DNA of 64,000 bases, taken from assembly GCA_934255545.1 (NCBI GenBank), contig CAKQOE010000002.1:46076-110075 (forward strand). Direction: 5' to 3'. Source of the stretch: an uncultured Clostridia bacterium (lineage in GTDB: Bacteria > Bacillota > Clostridia > Peptostreptococcales > Anaerovoracaceae). The notes beneath the pieces are model-generated. The model saw nothing but the letters and a program-made list of their open reading frames with translations. It ran no database searches and had not been told where the DNA came from. Below are positions 34,858-43,762 of this stretch, in pieces. Numbering within the stretch: the first letter of the stretch is position 1; each line of letters begins with the position of its first letter. The translations under genes were made by a program, and so were the position numbers.

Positions 34858-35778
34858 CTATACCGGACCCGCTGCAGGTGTCGTGAATTTTTTAAGCGCT
34901 TCTATGTAAAGCGAAGCAAAACGCCCCGGAATGACGCGCTTGTGAGTGAGATAACCTATCTCCATGTACTCGTCTTCGGCATCCAGCGGGACTGCGACTA
35001 TGTCAGGGCCGTTGAGCTTTTCGTTTATCACGCCGCTGCATATAGTGTAGCCGTTAAGGCCGATGAGAAGATTGAAAAGCGTAGCGCGGTCGCGCACCAT
35101 GATGTCTTTTTTGCTTTCAAGCGTACTCAGTATCTCTTCCGAAAAATAGAATGAATTGTGGTCGCCCTGCTCATATGAAAGACGCGGGAATGGCGCCAGG
35201 TCATCAAGCGACACCGACGCTCGCCCGGCGAGCGGATTATCTGCGCCGACAAACACATGCGGCCTTGCGATAAAAAGCCGTTCAAACTTAAGGTCGTGCT
35301 CCCGAAAAGCCCTGCGGAGCACCGTTTCGTTGAATTTGTTGAGGTAAAGCACTCCGACCTCGCTTTTAAGATGAGCGACATCCTCTATGATCTCATACGT
35401 CTGCGTCTCGCGTATACGGAAATCATATTCGTCACCGCCATGGTTTTTAAGCAGATCGACAAACGCTTCAACTGCAAATGAATAATGCTGCGCAGAGACG
35501 CAGAACTGATGCCGCACCGGCGCGGCACCCTTGTATCTTTCATTCATAAGCTCTGTCTGAGCAACGACCTGCCGCGCATATCCCAGAAACTCCTCGCCGT
35601 CCGGCGTCAGGATGACGCCTTTGTTCGTCCGCTGAAATATACTTATCCCAAATTCCTTTTCGAGCTCCTTTATGGAAGCCGTCAGGCTCGGCTGCGTTAT
35701 GAAAAGCTTCTCCGCAGCCCGGCTCACAGCCCCCTCGGCCGCCACCTCTATAATGTATCTTAACTGTGCTAAAGTCAT
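34858..35778 (-). CDS. LysR-family regulator (copy 3, divergent)
   Basis: 306 residues, same subfamily as 25564 and 32467 (QHYSFAVEAFVDLLK, GLNGYTICSGVINEKLNGPD) but clearly more distant. The helix-turn-helix is TLAQLRYIIEVAAEGAVSRAAEKLF. It lies upstream of the methionine-synthase-like gene in the same direction, so it likely controls that gene and itself. An inverted repeat TTGTAA-N9-TTACAA (35808-35828) stands about 30 bases before its start, as LysR autoregulatory sites do. Confidence 0.9.
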   Translation of the reverse strand: MTLAQLRYIIEVAAEGAVSRAAEKLFITQPSLTASIKELEKEFGISIFQRTNKGVILTPDGEEFLGYARQVVAQTELMNERYKGAAPVRHQFCVSAQHYSFAVEAFVDLLKNHGGDEYDFRIRETQTYEIIEDVAHLKSEVGVLYLNKFNETVLRRAFREHDLKFERLFIARPHVFVGADNPLAGRASVSLDDLAPFPRLSYEQGDHNSFYFSEEILSTLESKKDIMVRDRATLFNLLIGLNGYTICSGVINEKLNGPDIVAVPLDAEDEYMEIGYLTHKRVIPGRFASLYIEALKKFTTPAAGPV

Positions 35779-35807
35779 GAGCGCTCCTTACTGAAATGTA
35801 TACTTTA

Positions 35808-35828
35808 TTGTAACTACTATTATTACAA
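35808..35828. promoter_or_regulatory. Dyad TTGTAA-N9-TTACAA (LysR site candidate)
   Basis: Perfect 6-base arms upstream of the copy-3 LysR gene. A nearly identical copy with matching flank (ends CTATTATTACAAAGATG) is at 54531-54551. Confidence 0.5.
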
Positions 35829-35832
35829 AGAT

Positions 35833-36090
35833 GCTGCAGAGCTGATGAACATACGGATAAGCGGAGCGTCGGAGCAGAATGGTGATGCTGCCCGTGAGGT
35901 GAACAGAGCCTGTAACGTTAAAAATATGTTTGAGCGGAACGCGCGAGAGCGCTTATAATGGTTGAATTTTCCGAAGGAAAATTCTTTCTCTGCCGCGAGT
36001 TGTTTTTAACAAAAAGCTCTGTGAGCAGAACGGAATGCAGCGTCCCATTCTACGACCGCGGAGCGTTCCGTATGTTCATCAGCAACACCG
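35833..36090. ncRNA. Large inverted-repeat structured element, unknown class
   Basis: GCTGATGAACATACGGA (35841-35857) is perfectly repeated inverted at 36067-36083. Pairing continues inward: the AGAATGG...CTGC region near 35877-35892 with 36039-36055, ACAGAG/CTCTGT, and GTTAAAAA/TTTTTAAC. The centre carries GCGC-GAGA-GCGC (35941-35952) and a 9-bp stem GAATTTTCC-GAA-GGAAAATTC. No reading frame explains this. It could be a noncoding RNA of about 250 nt, a leader of the PLP gene at 36402, or a miniature inverted-repeat element. Strand is not determined. Confidence 0.5.
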
Positions 36091-36173
36091 CATCCTGTAT
36101 TTACAAAAACGTATGATTTACTGCAATTGTATACGGAAGCGCTAAATAAATCAACTGCGCCTGTCTCCAATGC

Positions 36174-36190
36174 TATAACCTGAAGTTATA
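36174..36190. promoter_or_regulatory. Dyad TATAAC-N5-GTTATA
   Basis: Perfect dyad TATAAC-CTGAA-GTTATA about 210 bases before the PLP gene at 36402 in a LysR-rich sulfur island. A regulator site is likely; the partner is not known. Confidence 0.45.
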
Positions 36191-36401
36191 ACAGTCCATA
36201 ACTTTTTGAAAATCGGCTTTTTCAGCATAATTTATTGACATAAAGAGCAAAGGTCATTATAATACAAAACATGAAAAACATATAAACATATAAAAATAGT
36301 ATGTAAATATGGATAAACCGTACAAGCCGGCAGTGAAAACGGACGGCGCGGTACTTAAACGGTAAATATGATGCTAAAAGGTTATGAAGAAGGTGAAAAG
36401 T

Positions 36402-37559
36402 ATGGCTGCATACAAGGATTTTGAAACAGCTTTGATCCACGGCGGGATCTACGGAGATGAGCTGACAGGAGCGGTAAACGTTCCTATCTACCAGACATCT
36501 ACATACGAACAGCAGGGTCTGGGAAAATATAAAGGCTACGAATACTCAAGAACAGGCAACCCGACAAGAGCAGCGCTCGAAGCGCTGATAGCTGAACTTG
36601 AAGGCGGAAAGGCCGGCTTTGCGTTCGGCTCAGGCATGGCTGCCATAACAGCAGTTTTAAGCCTCTTTGAGACAGGCGATAAGATCATCATCTCAAAGAA
36701 CGTATACGGCGGAACGTTCAGAGTGCTCGACAAGGTATTCAACCATTTCGGCATAAGCTATTCCATAGAAGACACGACAGACCTCAAGTCTCTAGATGAA
36801 AAAGTAACGCCTGACGTAAAGGCAATAATGATAGAAAGCCCTGCAAACCCGCTCCTCACAGTGACAGACATAGCAGGAGTCGCAGAGATAGCTGAAAAGC
36901 ACGGTATACTTTCTATCGTAGACAATACATTCATGACGCCGTACCTGCAGAGACCGATAGAGCTCGGCGTAAACATCGTAGTACACAGCGCGACAAAATA
37001 TCTCGGCGGTCACAGCGATGTAGTAGCAGGACTCGTAGCAGTTGACTCAGACGAGCTTGCAGAGCGCATAGCTTTCATACAGAACTCAACAGGCGGCGTG
37101 CTCGGACCTTTTGATTCATTCCTCCTCATAAGAGGTATCAAAACACTCGGCGTAAGAATGGACAGACACGTAGAAAACGCTGAAAAAGCAGCAAAGTTCC
37201 TGCTTGATCATAAAGCAGTAAAGAAAGTATATTATCCGGGCCTTCCGAACGCGCAGGGCGCAGAGATAACAAAGCGCCAGGCAAAGAACGGCGGCGCGAT
37301 GATATCATTCGAGCTTTATGAAAACTACGATATAAATAAATTCTTCGAGTCGCTGCAGCTCGTAGCGCTCGCAGAAAGCCTCGGCGGAGTGGAGTCTCTG
37401 GTGTGTCATCCTGCAAGCATGACACACGCGTCCATCCCATATGAAACGCGTCAGAAGGTAGGCATCACAGACGGCCTGATAAGACTCTCGATCGGAATAG
37501 AAAGCATAGATGATATCCTGGCAGATCTCGATCAGGCAATAGAAAAAGCAGGAAAGTAA
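36402..37559 (+). CDS. Trans-sulfuration PLP enzyme (cystathionine gamma-lyase/synthase family)
   Basis: 385 residues from ATG 36402 (AAGAAGG eight bases before); an ATG at 36384 covers that site. Cys/Met-metabolism PLP family: NVPIYQTSTYEQQGLG, YEYSRTGNPTR, FGSGMAAI, VDNTFMTPYLQRP, and SATKYLGGHSDV with the PLP lysine, then SLGGVESLVCHPASMTHA. With the cysteine-synthase-like gene next, the pair matches the MccB - MccA (cystathionine lyase and O-acetylserine-dependent cystathionine synthase) set that makes cysteine from homocysteine. Gamma-synthase or O-acetylhomoserine sulfhydrylase activity cannot be excluded. Confidence 0.9.
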   Translation: MAAYKDFETALIHGGIYGDELTGAVNVPIYQTSTYEQQGLGKYKGYEYSRTGNPTRAALEALIAELEGGKAGFAFGSGMAAITAVLSLFETGDKIIISKNVYGGTFRVLDKVFNHFGISYSIEDTTDLKSLDEKVTPDVKAIMIESPANPLLTVTDIAGVAEIAEKHGILSIVDNTFMTPYLQRPIELGVNIVVHSATKYLGGHSDVVAGLVAVDSDELAERIAFIQNSTGGVLGPFDSFLLIRGIKTLGVRMDRHVENAEKAAKFLLDHKAVKKVYYPGLPNAQGAEITKRQAKNGGAMISFELYENYDINKFFESLQLVALAESLGGVESLVCHPASMTHASIPYETRQKVGITDGLIRLSIGIESIDDILADLDQAIEKAGK

Positions 37560-37579
37560 TAAATAAGGTCATAAAACAG

Positions 37580-37618
37580 CCGGCGTCACCGCCGGAATGA
37601 ACAGCCGCCGGGCGGCTG
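37580..37618. repeat. Twin hairpin element
   Basis: CCGGCG-TCAC-CGCCGG (37580-37595), 6-base spacer, CAGCCGCC-G-GGCGGCTG (37602-37618). It sits between two genes likely in one operon. Confidence 0.75.
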
Positions 37619-37659
37619 CAGGCCTTATGGATATTCCCGCTGTATATGAGGTATTACAC

Positions 37660-38574
37660 ATGAACTATTATGATTCGATGCAGGAGCTCATCGGAAATAC
37701 TCCGCTTGTAAAAATAAACAACATAGAACTTCCTGAAAATGTAAATTTATTTGCGAAGCTTGAGCTGTACAATCCTGCGGGAAGCGTCAAGGACCGCATA
37801 GGAAAGGCGATGCTTGATGACGCTGAAGAACGAGGGCTGATAAAGCCGGGCGGAACGATAATAGAAGGAACAGCCGGAAACACAGGTCTCGGCATAGCGT
37901 TTGCGGCGCTGAACAGAGGCTATAAGGTAATATTCGTCGTTCCGGAGAAGTTCTCGCAGGAAAAACAGATACTGATGCATGCGCTGGGCGCAGAGATAGT
38001 GCATACGCCGGAAGAAGACGGCATGCTCGGCGCAGCGGCAAAGGCGGAAGAGCTCAAAGCTCAGATACCGGGAGCTGTAGCGCTCGGACAGTTCAAAAAT
38101 CCGGCAAACCCGAAGATCCACCACGATACTACGGGACCTGAGATATATAAGGCGCTCGACGGACATATAGATCATTTCGTGGCAGGCGCCGGAAGCGGCG
38201 GCACTTACTCAGGCGTAGTCAGATACCTCAAGGAGCAGGATCCTGATATAAAGGGCATCCTTGCCGATCCTGTCGGCTCTACGATGGGCGGCGGCGAGCA
38301 CGCTCCATATAAAATAGAAGGTATCGGAAACGACTTCATAGCGGACACGATGGATATGTCCCTCGTGGACAGGATATACAAAATAAATGATGATGAAGCT
38401 TACGCAGGCTCACGCCTGCTGGCATCAAAAGAAGGCATAATAGCAGGCTCCTCAACAGGCGCGGCATTCGCTGCAGCTCAGAAGCTCATAGCAGACGGAG
38501 CCGTTGGAAATATAGTATTTATCGCCCCGGACAGAGGCGACAGATACTTCTCAAAGAAATTATTTGAGGAGTAA
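37660..38574 (+). CDS. Cysteine synthase / cystathionine beta-synthase-like PLP enzyme
   Basis: 304 residues from ATG 37660, with TGAGG before it; the open frame from 37597 passes through the twin hairpin and is rejected. Fold-type II motifs: IGNTPLVKI, NPAGSVKDRIG (PLP lysine), the GTAGNTG substrate loop, GAGSGGTYSG phosphate loop, and GSSTGAAF. It makes cysteine from O-acetylserine and sulfide, or cystathionine from O-acetylserine and homocysteine (MccA). The gene beside it favours the second role. Confidence 0.92.
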   Translation: MNYYDSMQELIGNTPLVKINNIELPENVNLFAKLELYNPAGSVKDRIGKAMLDDAEERGLIKPGGTIIEGTAGNTGLGIAFAALNRGYKVIFVVPEKFSQEKQILMHALGAEIVHTPEEDGMLGAAAKAEELKAQIPGAVALGQFKNPANPKIHHDTTGPEIYKALDGHIDHFVAGAGSGGTYSGVVRYLKEQDPDIKGILADPVGSTMGGGEHAPYKIEGIGNDFIADTMDMSLVDRIYKINDDEAYAGSRLLASKEGIIAGSSTGAAFAAAQKLIADGAVGNIVFIAPDRGDRYFSKKLFEE

Positions 38575-38611
38575 TTAAAAACGCAAAACAGATATAGCAT
38601 CTTTCATAACC

Positions 38612-38660
38612 TTTTGCTGCGCACTCGTCCGTTCCGGACGAGCGCGCAGCAAAAAATAAA
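38612..38660. terminator. Strong bidirectional terminator
   Basis: TTTTGCTGCGC then CTCGTCCG, loop TTC, CGGACGAG, GCGCAGCAAAA: a stem of about 19 bp with A and T runs at the ends. It separates the cysteine genes from the second metNIQ. Confidence 0.85.
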
Positions 38661-38666
38661 GAAACG

Positions 38667-39707
38667 GTGGTGATCATTCTGAAAACTCAGAACAACATAT
38701 TCGAGCTGAAAAACGTCTCCAAGATCTTCTCAGGAAAAAGCGGAAGCGTAAAGGCTCTGGATAATATAGATCTTGAAATACGCAAAGGCGAGATATTCGG
38801 CATAATCGGAATGAGCGGAGCAGGAAAGAGCACGCTTGTAAGAACGCTGAACCGCCTTGAGGATGTAAGCAGGGGTGAGGTTCTTTTCGAGGGAAGCGCG
38901 CTCGGAAGCCTCAGCCAGAAGGAGCTGAGACAGGCAAGACAGCAGATAGCGATGATATTCCAGCATTTCAACCTTCTGTCGCAGAAAACTGTAATACAGA
39001 ACGTAATGATGCCGATGAAGATCGCGAAATACGATAAAAAGCTGCAGCGCACACGCGCTGAGGAAATGCTCAGGATCGTAGGTCTTGAGGATAAGGCTGA
39101 CGCCTGGCCTAACCAGCTGTCAGGCGGACAGAAGCAGAGAGTAGCCATAGCAAGAGCGCTCACGACAGACCCGAAGGTCCTGCTGTGCGACGAAGCTACA
39201 AGCGCTCTCGACCCTAAGATCACAGAAGAGATACTCAATCTTCTTAAGAAGATCAACAGAGACATGGGTCTTACGGTAGTCATCATCACTCACGAGATGA
39301 GTGTTGTTGAAAAGATATGTGACCGCGTAGCGATCATAGATCATGGTACGCTCGCTGAGATCGGGGACGTGAAACGCATATTCACAGCGCCTGAATCAGA
39401 AGCTGCGAAGCGGCTGGTATTTCCTGTAAACCAGACCGTAAATCCGTTCGACGGAAGCGGCAGCAGATGCGTCCGCATAGCATTTGACGGACGCTCGGCA
39501 AACGAGCCTGTCATAGCAGACCTGACAGTTGCTACAGGCGAAAAGGTAAGCATACTCTGCGCCAACACTCGAAGCGTCGGCGGCATAGGATTCGGGCAGA
39601 TGATAATCGCGCTGCCGGAGACGGCAGAAGGCCAGAAAAAGGTACTTGATTATTTTGACAGCATAGGACTCGCAGTAAGCGAGGTAACGGGAGAGGAGGA
39701 AGAGTAA
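38667..39707 (+). CDS. metN: Methionine ABC importer ATPase (set 2)
   Basis: About 346 residues. No ATG lies near the start; GTG 38667 or 38670 is possible, or CTG 38679 eight bases after GGTGG. Walker A GMSGAGKST, Q-loop FQHFNLL, LSGGQKQR, VLLCDEATSALD, VIITHEMSV, then a C-terminal NIL domain (CVRIAFDG ... GFGQMIIALPETAEG). It drives the permease MetI encoded one base after its stop. The second full metNIQ set in this window suggests distinct ligands or regulation. Confidence 0.92.
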   Translation: MVIILKTQNNIFELKNVSKIFSGKSGSVKALDNIDLEIRKGEIFGIIGMSGAGKSTLVRTLNRLEDVSRGEVLFEGSALGSLSQKELRQARQQIAMIFQHFNLLSQKTVIQNVMMPMKIAKYDKKLQRTRAEEMLRIVGLEDKADAWPNQLSGGQKQRVAIARALTTDPKVLLCDEATSALDPKITEEILNLLKKINRDMGLTVVIITHEMSVVEKICDRVAIIDHGTLAEIGDVKRIFTAPESEAAKRLVFPVNQTVNPFDGSGSRCVRIAFDGRSANEPVIADLTVATGEKVSILCANTRSVGGIGFGQMIIALPETAEGQKKVLDYFDSIGLAVSEVTGEEEE

Positions 39708-40361
39708 ATGACAGAAGCTGTATGGCAGATGATATTTGAAGGCATATGGGAAACGCTTTACATGACGATCCTTTCCACTGTTATAGCCTATATAGTCGGA
39801 CTTCCTCTCGGTATACTCCTTTCTGTAACAGGAAAGGGCGGCATACTCAGGAACAGAGCAGTAAACGGTATACTCGGAGCTCTGGTAAATATCCTCAGAT
39901 CAGTTCCGTTCCTCATACTTCTCGTAGTCCTGATACCTTTCACGAGACTGCTCGTAGGCACGTCGCTCGGCACGACTGCCACGATAGTTCCGCTTACTAT
40001 AGGCTCCATACCTATCGTAGCCAGGATGGTAGAATCCTCACTGCAGGAAGTACCTCCCGGAATAATAGAAGCAGCTGAATCGATGGGAGCGTCACCGCTC
40101 GAGATAATAGTCAGATTCATGCTTCCGGAGGCTGTGCCTTCACTGCTGCTCGGATCGGCCATAAACCTTGCTACCATACTCGGTTATTCGGCAATGGCAG
40201 GCTTCGTAGGCGGCGGCGGACTCGGCGACATAGCCATCCAGTACGGTTTCTACAGGTATCAGTCAGATATATTATTCGTTTCTGTAGCGATACTGATAAT
40301 AATCGTACAGATCTTCCAGGAAGCCGGAACGAGGCTTTCAAACTACAAGCGTCATGCTTAA
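39708..40361 (+). CDS. metI: Methionine ABC importer permease (set 2)
   Basis: 217 residues, five or six membrane helices, coupling loop EVPPGIIEAAESMGASPLEIIV. It starts right after metN (GAGGAGGAAGAG upstream). The more usual MetI form compared with set 1. Confidence 0.94.
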   Translation: MTEAVWQMIFEGIWETLYMTILSTVIAYIVGLPLGILLSVTGKGGILRNRAVNGILGALVNILRSVPFLILLVVLIPFTRLLVGTSLGTTATIVPLTIGSIPIVARMVESSLQEVPPGIIEAAESMGASPLEIIVRFMLPEAVPSLLLGSAINLATILGYSAMAGFVGGGGLGDIAIQYGFYRYQSDILFVSVAILIIIVQIFQEAGTRLSNYKRHA

Positions 40362-40456
40362 GTGACACTTACAGGTGCTCCTGTAAAGGTATAAGTTAAG
40401 CTTTTCGTTATGAAATATTAAACATACAAAATTAATTAAGAAGGAGAAATTTGAAA

Positions 40457-41305
40457 ATGAAAAAGACAAAGATCTTATCTATTGCATTAGCTGCAGCTCT
40501 CGTTGTAGGAGCTCTTGCCGGATGCGGCTCATCAAACTCATCAAACGGCGGCGGTTCTGCTGCTGCGGAGGGTGACACTGTAACGCTCAAGGTAGGTGCT
40601 TCATTAACACCTCACGCTGAGATACTTGAAGAGGCTAAGCCTATCCTCGCAAAGGAAGGCGTTGATCTCGAGATCGTAAAGATCGAGGATACTGTAACTC
40701 CTAATACAGGACTCGCGGAAGGTTCGCTTGACGCTAACTACTTCCAGCATCAGCCGTTCCTTGATGATTTCAATAAGGAAAACGGTACAGACCTCGTTTC
40801 AGCAGGTTCTATCCACTATGAACCGTTCGGCATCTACGCAGGCAAGACAAAGAGCCTTGACGAGCTTCCTGACGGCGCTGTAGTAGCAGTTCCAAACAAT
40901 GTAACAAATGAAGCAAGAGCTCTCCTGCTCCTCGAACAGGAAGGTATCATAAAGCTTAAGGATGATGCAGGCATCAAGGCTACAGCAGCTGATATCGTTG
41001 AAAACCCTAAGAACATCACATTCCAGGAGATCGCTCCTGAACAGCTCGTTCGCGCTCTTCCTGACGTTGACGTAGCAGTTATCAACGGTAACTACGCTAT
41101 CGAAGGCGGACTCCACGTAAAGGACGCTCTCGCAGTTGAATCAGATCAGGGTATCGCAGCTCAGACATACGCTAACATCATCGCAGTAAGAAGCGAGGAC
41201 AAGGACAACGAAGCTGTAAAGAAGCTCGTTGAAGTACTCAAGAGCGACGAGATAAAGCAGTTCATCACTGACAAGTACGAAGGCGCAGTAGTTCCTATCG
41301 ATTAA
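40457..41305 (+). CDS. metQ: Methionine-binding lipoprotein (set 2)
   Basis: 282 residues from ATG 40457, ten bases after AAGGAG (a TTG at 40451 is too near). Lipobox LAGC with Cys23. MetQ/NlpA fold: VTLKVGASLTPHAEILEEAKPILA, FQHQPFLDDFN, IHYEPFGIYAGK, VPNNVTNEARALLLLEQEG, DVAVINGNYAIEGG, close to characterised methionine-binding proteins. Codon choice is that of a highly expressed gene. Confidence 0.94.
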   Translation: MKKTKILSIALAAALVVGALAGCGSSNSSNGGGSAAAEGDTVTLKVGASLTPHAEILEEAKPILAKEGVDLEIVKIEDTVTPNTGLAEGSLDANYFQHQPFLDDFNKENGTDLVSAGSIHYEPFGIYAGKTKSLDELPDGAVVAVPNNVTNEARALLLLEQEGIIKLKDDAGIKATAADIVENPKNITFQEIAPEQLVRALPDVDVAVINGNYAIEGGLHVKDALAVESDQGIAAQTYANIIAVRSEDKDNEAVKKLVEVLKSDEIKQFITDKYEGAVVPID

Positions 41306-41423
41306 TTTAAGTCGTGAACGGTAAAGGATAAATATACATCGAACCAATTAAAGCAGCAGTAAAAATTATTGCCTTTAAATAAAATTAAAACTAAACGTAA
41401 ATGAAAGATGGAGGAAATTTAAA

Positions 41424-41978
41424 ATGGCAAGAGTAGCATTAACAGAATTAAAGGATCTGGAAGGAAAAGCAAAGGAAGCTTACGCAGAACTGGACGCAAA
41501 CAATAAAGTAACAAACATGAAGAAGGCGCTTCTGAATGATTACGCAACTTATGACGCGTTCATGGCATGGTACACTTCATGGGCAAGACTCGTTGAAGTA
41601 GTAGGCGAAAGAGCAGCAACTATCTACGCTCACTCAGTTTCAACTACAAACGGCTGCCTGCTCTGCTCACTCTTCTTTATCAGCGACCTCAAGGCTCTCG
41701 GCATCGATCCTGAAGAGTTTGAAATGGACGACACTGAAGCAGCTTTAGCTGAGCTCGGCGCTCAGATCGTAAAGGATCCTACAGCAGTTTCTGACGAGCT
41801 TATCGGCAGATTAAAGGAAAAGTTCAATGACAGCGAGCTGACTGCTATCGTAGGCTTCGCTTGCCAGATGATCGCTACAAACAACTTCAACTCAGTAATG
41901 AAGATCGATGTTGACGAAAGACTCATCCCTATCAAGGACGAGTTCAAGCCTGCAACATGGAGAGAAAACATCCAGTAA
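41424..41978 (+). CDS. Carboxymuconolactone-decarboxylase-family (AhpD-like) protein
   Basis: 184 residues, GGAGGAAA before the start. The helical CMD/AhpD fold is shown by AFMAWYTSWARLVEVVGERAA, then a CxxC pair (NGCLLCSLFF) that in AhpD relatives reduces peroxides or disulfides, and a matching second half (AIVGFACQMIATNNFN). It stands alone between metQ and an alcohol dehydrogenase. A thiol-dependent peroxidase role is plausible; partner unknown. Highly expressed codon use. Confidence 0.85.
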   Translation: MARVALTELKDLEGKAKEAYAELDANNKVTNMKKALLNDYATYDAFMAWYTSWARLVEVVGERAATIYAHSVSTTNGCLLCSLFFISDLKALGIDPEEFEMDDTEAALAELGAQIVKDPTAVSDELIGRLKEKFNDSELTAIVGFACQMIATNNFNSVMKIDVDERLIPIKDEFKPATWRENIQ

Positions 41979-42017
41979 GCACATTCTATGATACTTGTAC
42001 ACAATTAATACATTTTC

Positions 42018-42050
42018 AAAGGCTGTCGGTCTTATGATACGGCAGCCTTT
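42018..42050 (+). terminator. Terminator after the CMD gene
   Basis: AAAGGCTGTCG (42018-42028) pairs with CGGCAGCCTTT (42040-42050), short T-run inside the stem end. Confidence 0.75.
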
Positions 42051-42100
42051 GTACTGATTTAAAAATATGAACGTTCACGCATGAATGCGCATGTACCGGC

Positions 42101-42116
42101 GCCGCGCCGGCGCGGC
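42101..42116. repeat. 16-base palindrome GCCGCGCCGGCGCGGC
   Basis: Even-centred palindrome, repeated exactly at 43397-43412 so that two identical copies flank the alcohol dehydrogenase gene. Confidence 0.7.
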
Positions 42117-42165
42117 ATATCGGAAGCAAGTCATTTATGCAATATTAAGTTAAGAGGTAAGAAAG

Positions 42166-43329
42166 ATGGTAGATTTTCAGTATTACAATCCGGCAAAGAT
42201 AGTTTTCGGAACAGGCTCGACAGACAGACTCGGCGAGCTCATTAAAAAAGAGAAAGCAACATCGCTGCTCATGGTCTACAGTGGTGATTTTATAAAAGAA
42301 GCAGGCATCTACGCCAAGGTAGAGACTGCATGTAAGGAAAATGGCATCGCGTTTTACGAAAACGGCAATGTAGTTCCAAATCCTTCCATTGAACTCGTTC
42401 GCGAGCTCGTTGAATACGGCCGCGAAAAGAAAGTAGATTTTGTGCTTGCTGCAGGCGGCGGAAGCTCTATAGACACAGCAAAGGCTGTAGCGCTCGGCAT
42501 CCCTTACGACGGCGACGCGTGGGACTTTTTTGCAAACGGCGCTATGCCTGAAAGCGTGCTCCCTGTAGGCGTCATAACTACGCTTCCTGCAAGCGGCTCT
42601 GAGACTTCAAACTGCGCTATCCTCTCAAACGGCGAGTGGAAGCTTGGTTTTGAGGATGACAGCATCATCCCTAAGTTCGCAATAATGAATCCTGAGTATA
42701 CGCTGACACTTCCGCCGTTCCAGACGGCTGCAGGTATAGCAGACATACTTTCGCACCTGCTCGAACGTTACTTCTCAGATGTTGAGCACACTGACGTTAC
42801 AGATTATATGATAGAAGGCGCTGTAAATGCGCTGCTCGTAAATGCAGAAAGGATCTTAAAAGACCCGCGCGACATAGACGCGCGTTCCGAGATCCAGTGG
42901 CTCGCATCGGTAGCCCACAACAATCTGCTCGATACGGGCCGCGTGGCCGACTGGGGCTCTCACAGGATAGAGCATGAGCTCAGCGCGCAGTACGGCATAA
43001 CTCACGGAGAAGGAATGGCTGTAGTGCTCGTCGCATGGACAAAGTACGCGGCAGAGGTAAAGCCTCACAAGCCTGCTCAGATCGCGGTAAGAGTTTTCGG
43101 CGGCGATACATTCAACAGCAGCGAAAGAGATCTGACTCTGCTGCTCTCAGAAAAGCTCGAAGCATTCTTCAAAAAGCTGGGCCTTAAGACATCTCTTGCT
43201 GAGCTCGGCATCGGCAGCGAGCATTTTGAGGAAATGGCAGACAGAGCTACAAAGAACGGAGCTCAGACTGTAGGACATTATATCCCGCTCGATAAACAGA
43301 GATTCATAGACATTCTCAAGCTGGCTTAA
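42166..43329 (+). CDS. Iron-containing alcohol dehydrogenase
   Basis: 387 residues, type III (Fe) ADH of the YqhD/BdhA group. NAD(P) site: AAGGGSSIDTAKAV; iron ligands in the second domain, including DILSHLLERY and HRIEHELSAQYGITHGEGMAVV. It reduces aldehydes or butanal-like substrates with NAD(P)H in the cytoplasm. AGAGGTAAGAAAG precedes the ATG. Single-gene unit between two copies of a 16-base palindrome. Confidence 0.93.
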   Translation: MVDFQYYNPAKIVFGTGSTDRLGELIKKEKATSLLMVYSGDFIKEAGIYAKVETACKENGIAFYENGNVVPNPSIELVRELVEYGREKKVDFVLAAGGGSSIDTAKAVALGIPYDGDAWDFFANGAMPESVLPVGVITTLPASGSETSNCAILSNGEWKLGFEDDSIIPKFAIMNPEYTLTLPPFQTAAGIADILSHLLERYFSDVEHTDVTDYMIEGAVNALLVNAERILKDPRDIDARSEIQWLASVAHNNLLDTGRVADWGSHRIEHELSAQYGITHGEGMAVVLVAWTKYAAEVKPHKPAQIAVRVFGGDTFNSSERDLTLLLSEKLEAFFKKLGLKTSLAELGIGSEHFEEMADRATKNGAQTVGHYIPLDKQRFIDILKLA

Positions 43330-43396
43330 CGATCTTGCGCATCAGGAACGGCATCGGGATCGGTCGGAATAAAATAAGATGAATATTCATATCAGC

Positions 43397-43412
43397 GCCG
43401 CGCCGGCGCGGC
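43397..43412. repeat. 16-base palindrome GCCGCGCCGGCGCGGC
   Basis: Identical to 42101-42116. Confidence 0.7.
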
Positions 43413-43492
43413 AGGCAGAATAATAAACGGACGCGCCTCATATATATTAATGAAAAAATATTTTAGAAAATATATTTGCGGAGGTGATGTCT

Positions 43493-43762
43493 GTGTCTCT
43501 TCAAAGTGAAGCGGGAGTGCTGCTTGCGTTTGCCGTCGGCATGTTCGGGCTGTTTGTATTCATATGCATGTTTGCCGTTCCATTGAAATACGCTGTTAAA
43601 TTTTTACTGAGCAGCGTGATCGGCGGAGCTGCTATACTGATAATAAACGCTGTCGGAGCGGCTTTAGGCATACATATAAGTCTTAATATCGTGACGGCTG
43701 CGGTCGCAGGGCTGCTCGGGCTGCCGGGCGTGATCATGATAATATTTCTGCAGGCGCTGTAG
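43493..43762 (+). CDS. bofA: BofA-family pro-sigma-K processing inhibitor
   Basis: About 89 residues, two or three membrane helices, with AVPLKYAVKFLLSSVIGGAAILIINAVG and LGIHISLNIVTAAVAGLLGLPGVIMII, the well-kept C-terminal core of BofA. In sporulation BofA holds the SpoIVFB protease inactive until late. GGAGG (43480-43484) is eight bases from the GTG at 43493; ATG 43487 is an alternative. Shows that the lineage has, or had, the sporulation pathway. Confidence 0.88.
   Translation: MSLQSEAGVLLAFAVGMFGLFVFICMFAVPLKYAVKFLLSSVIGGAAILIINAVGAALGIHISLNIVTAAVAGLLGLPGVIMIIFLQAL

Noticed and set aside
35833..36090. T-box or SAM riboswitch before the cystathionine gene
   Set aside because: A short ACCGCGGAGC stretch recalls the T-box, but the full conserved box with its GGTGG part is missing, and no SAM-I core sequence is present.
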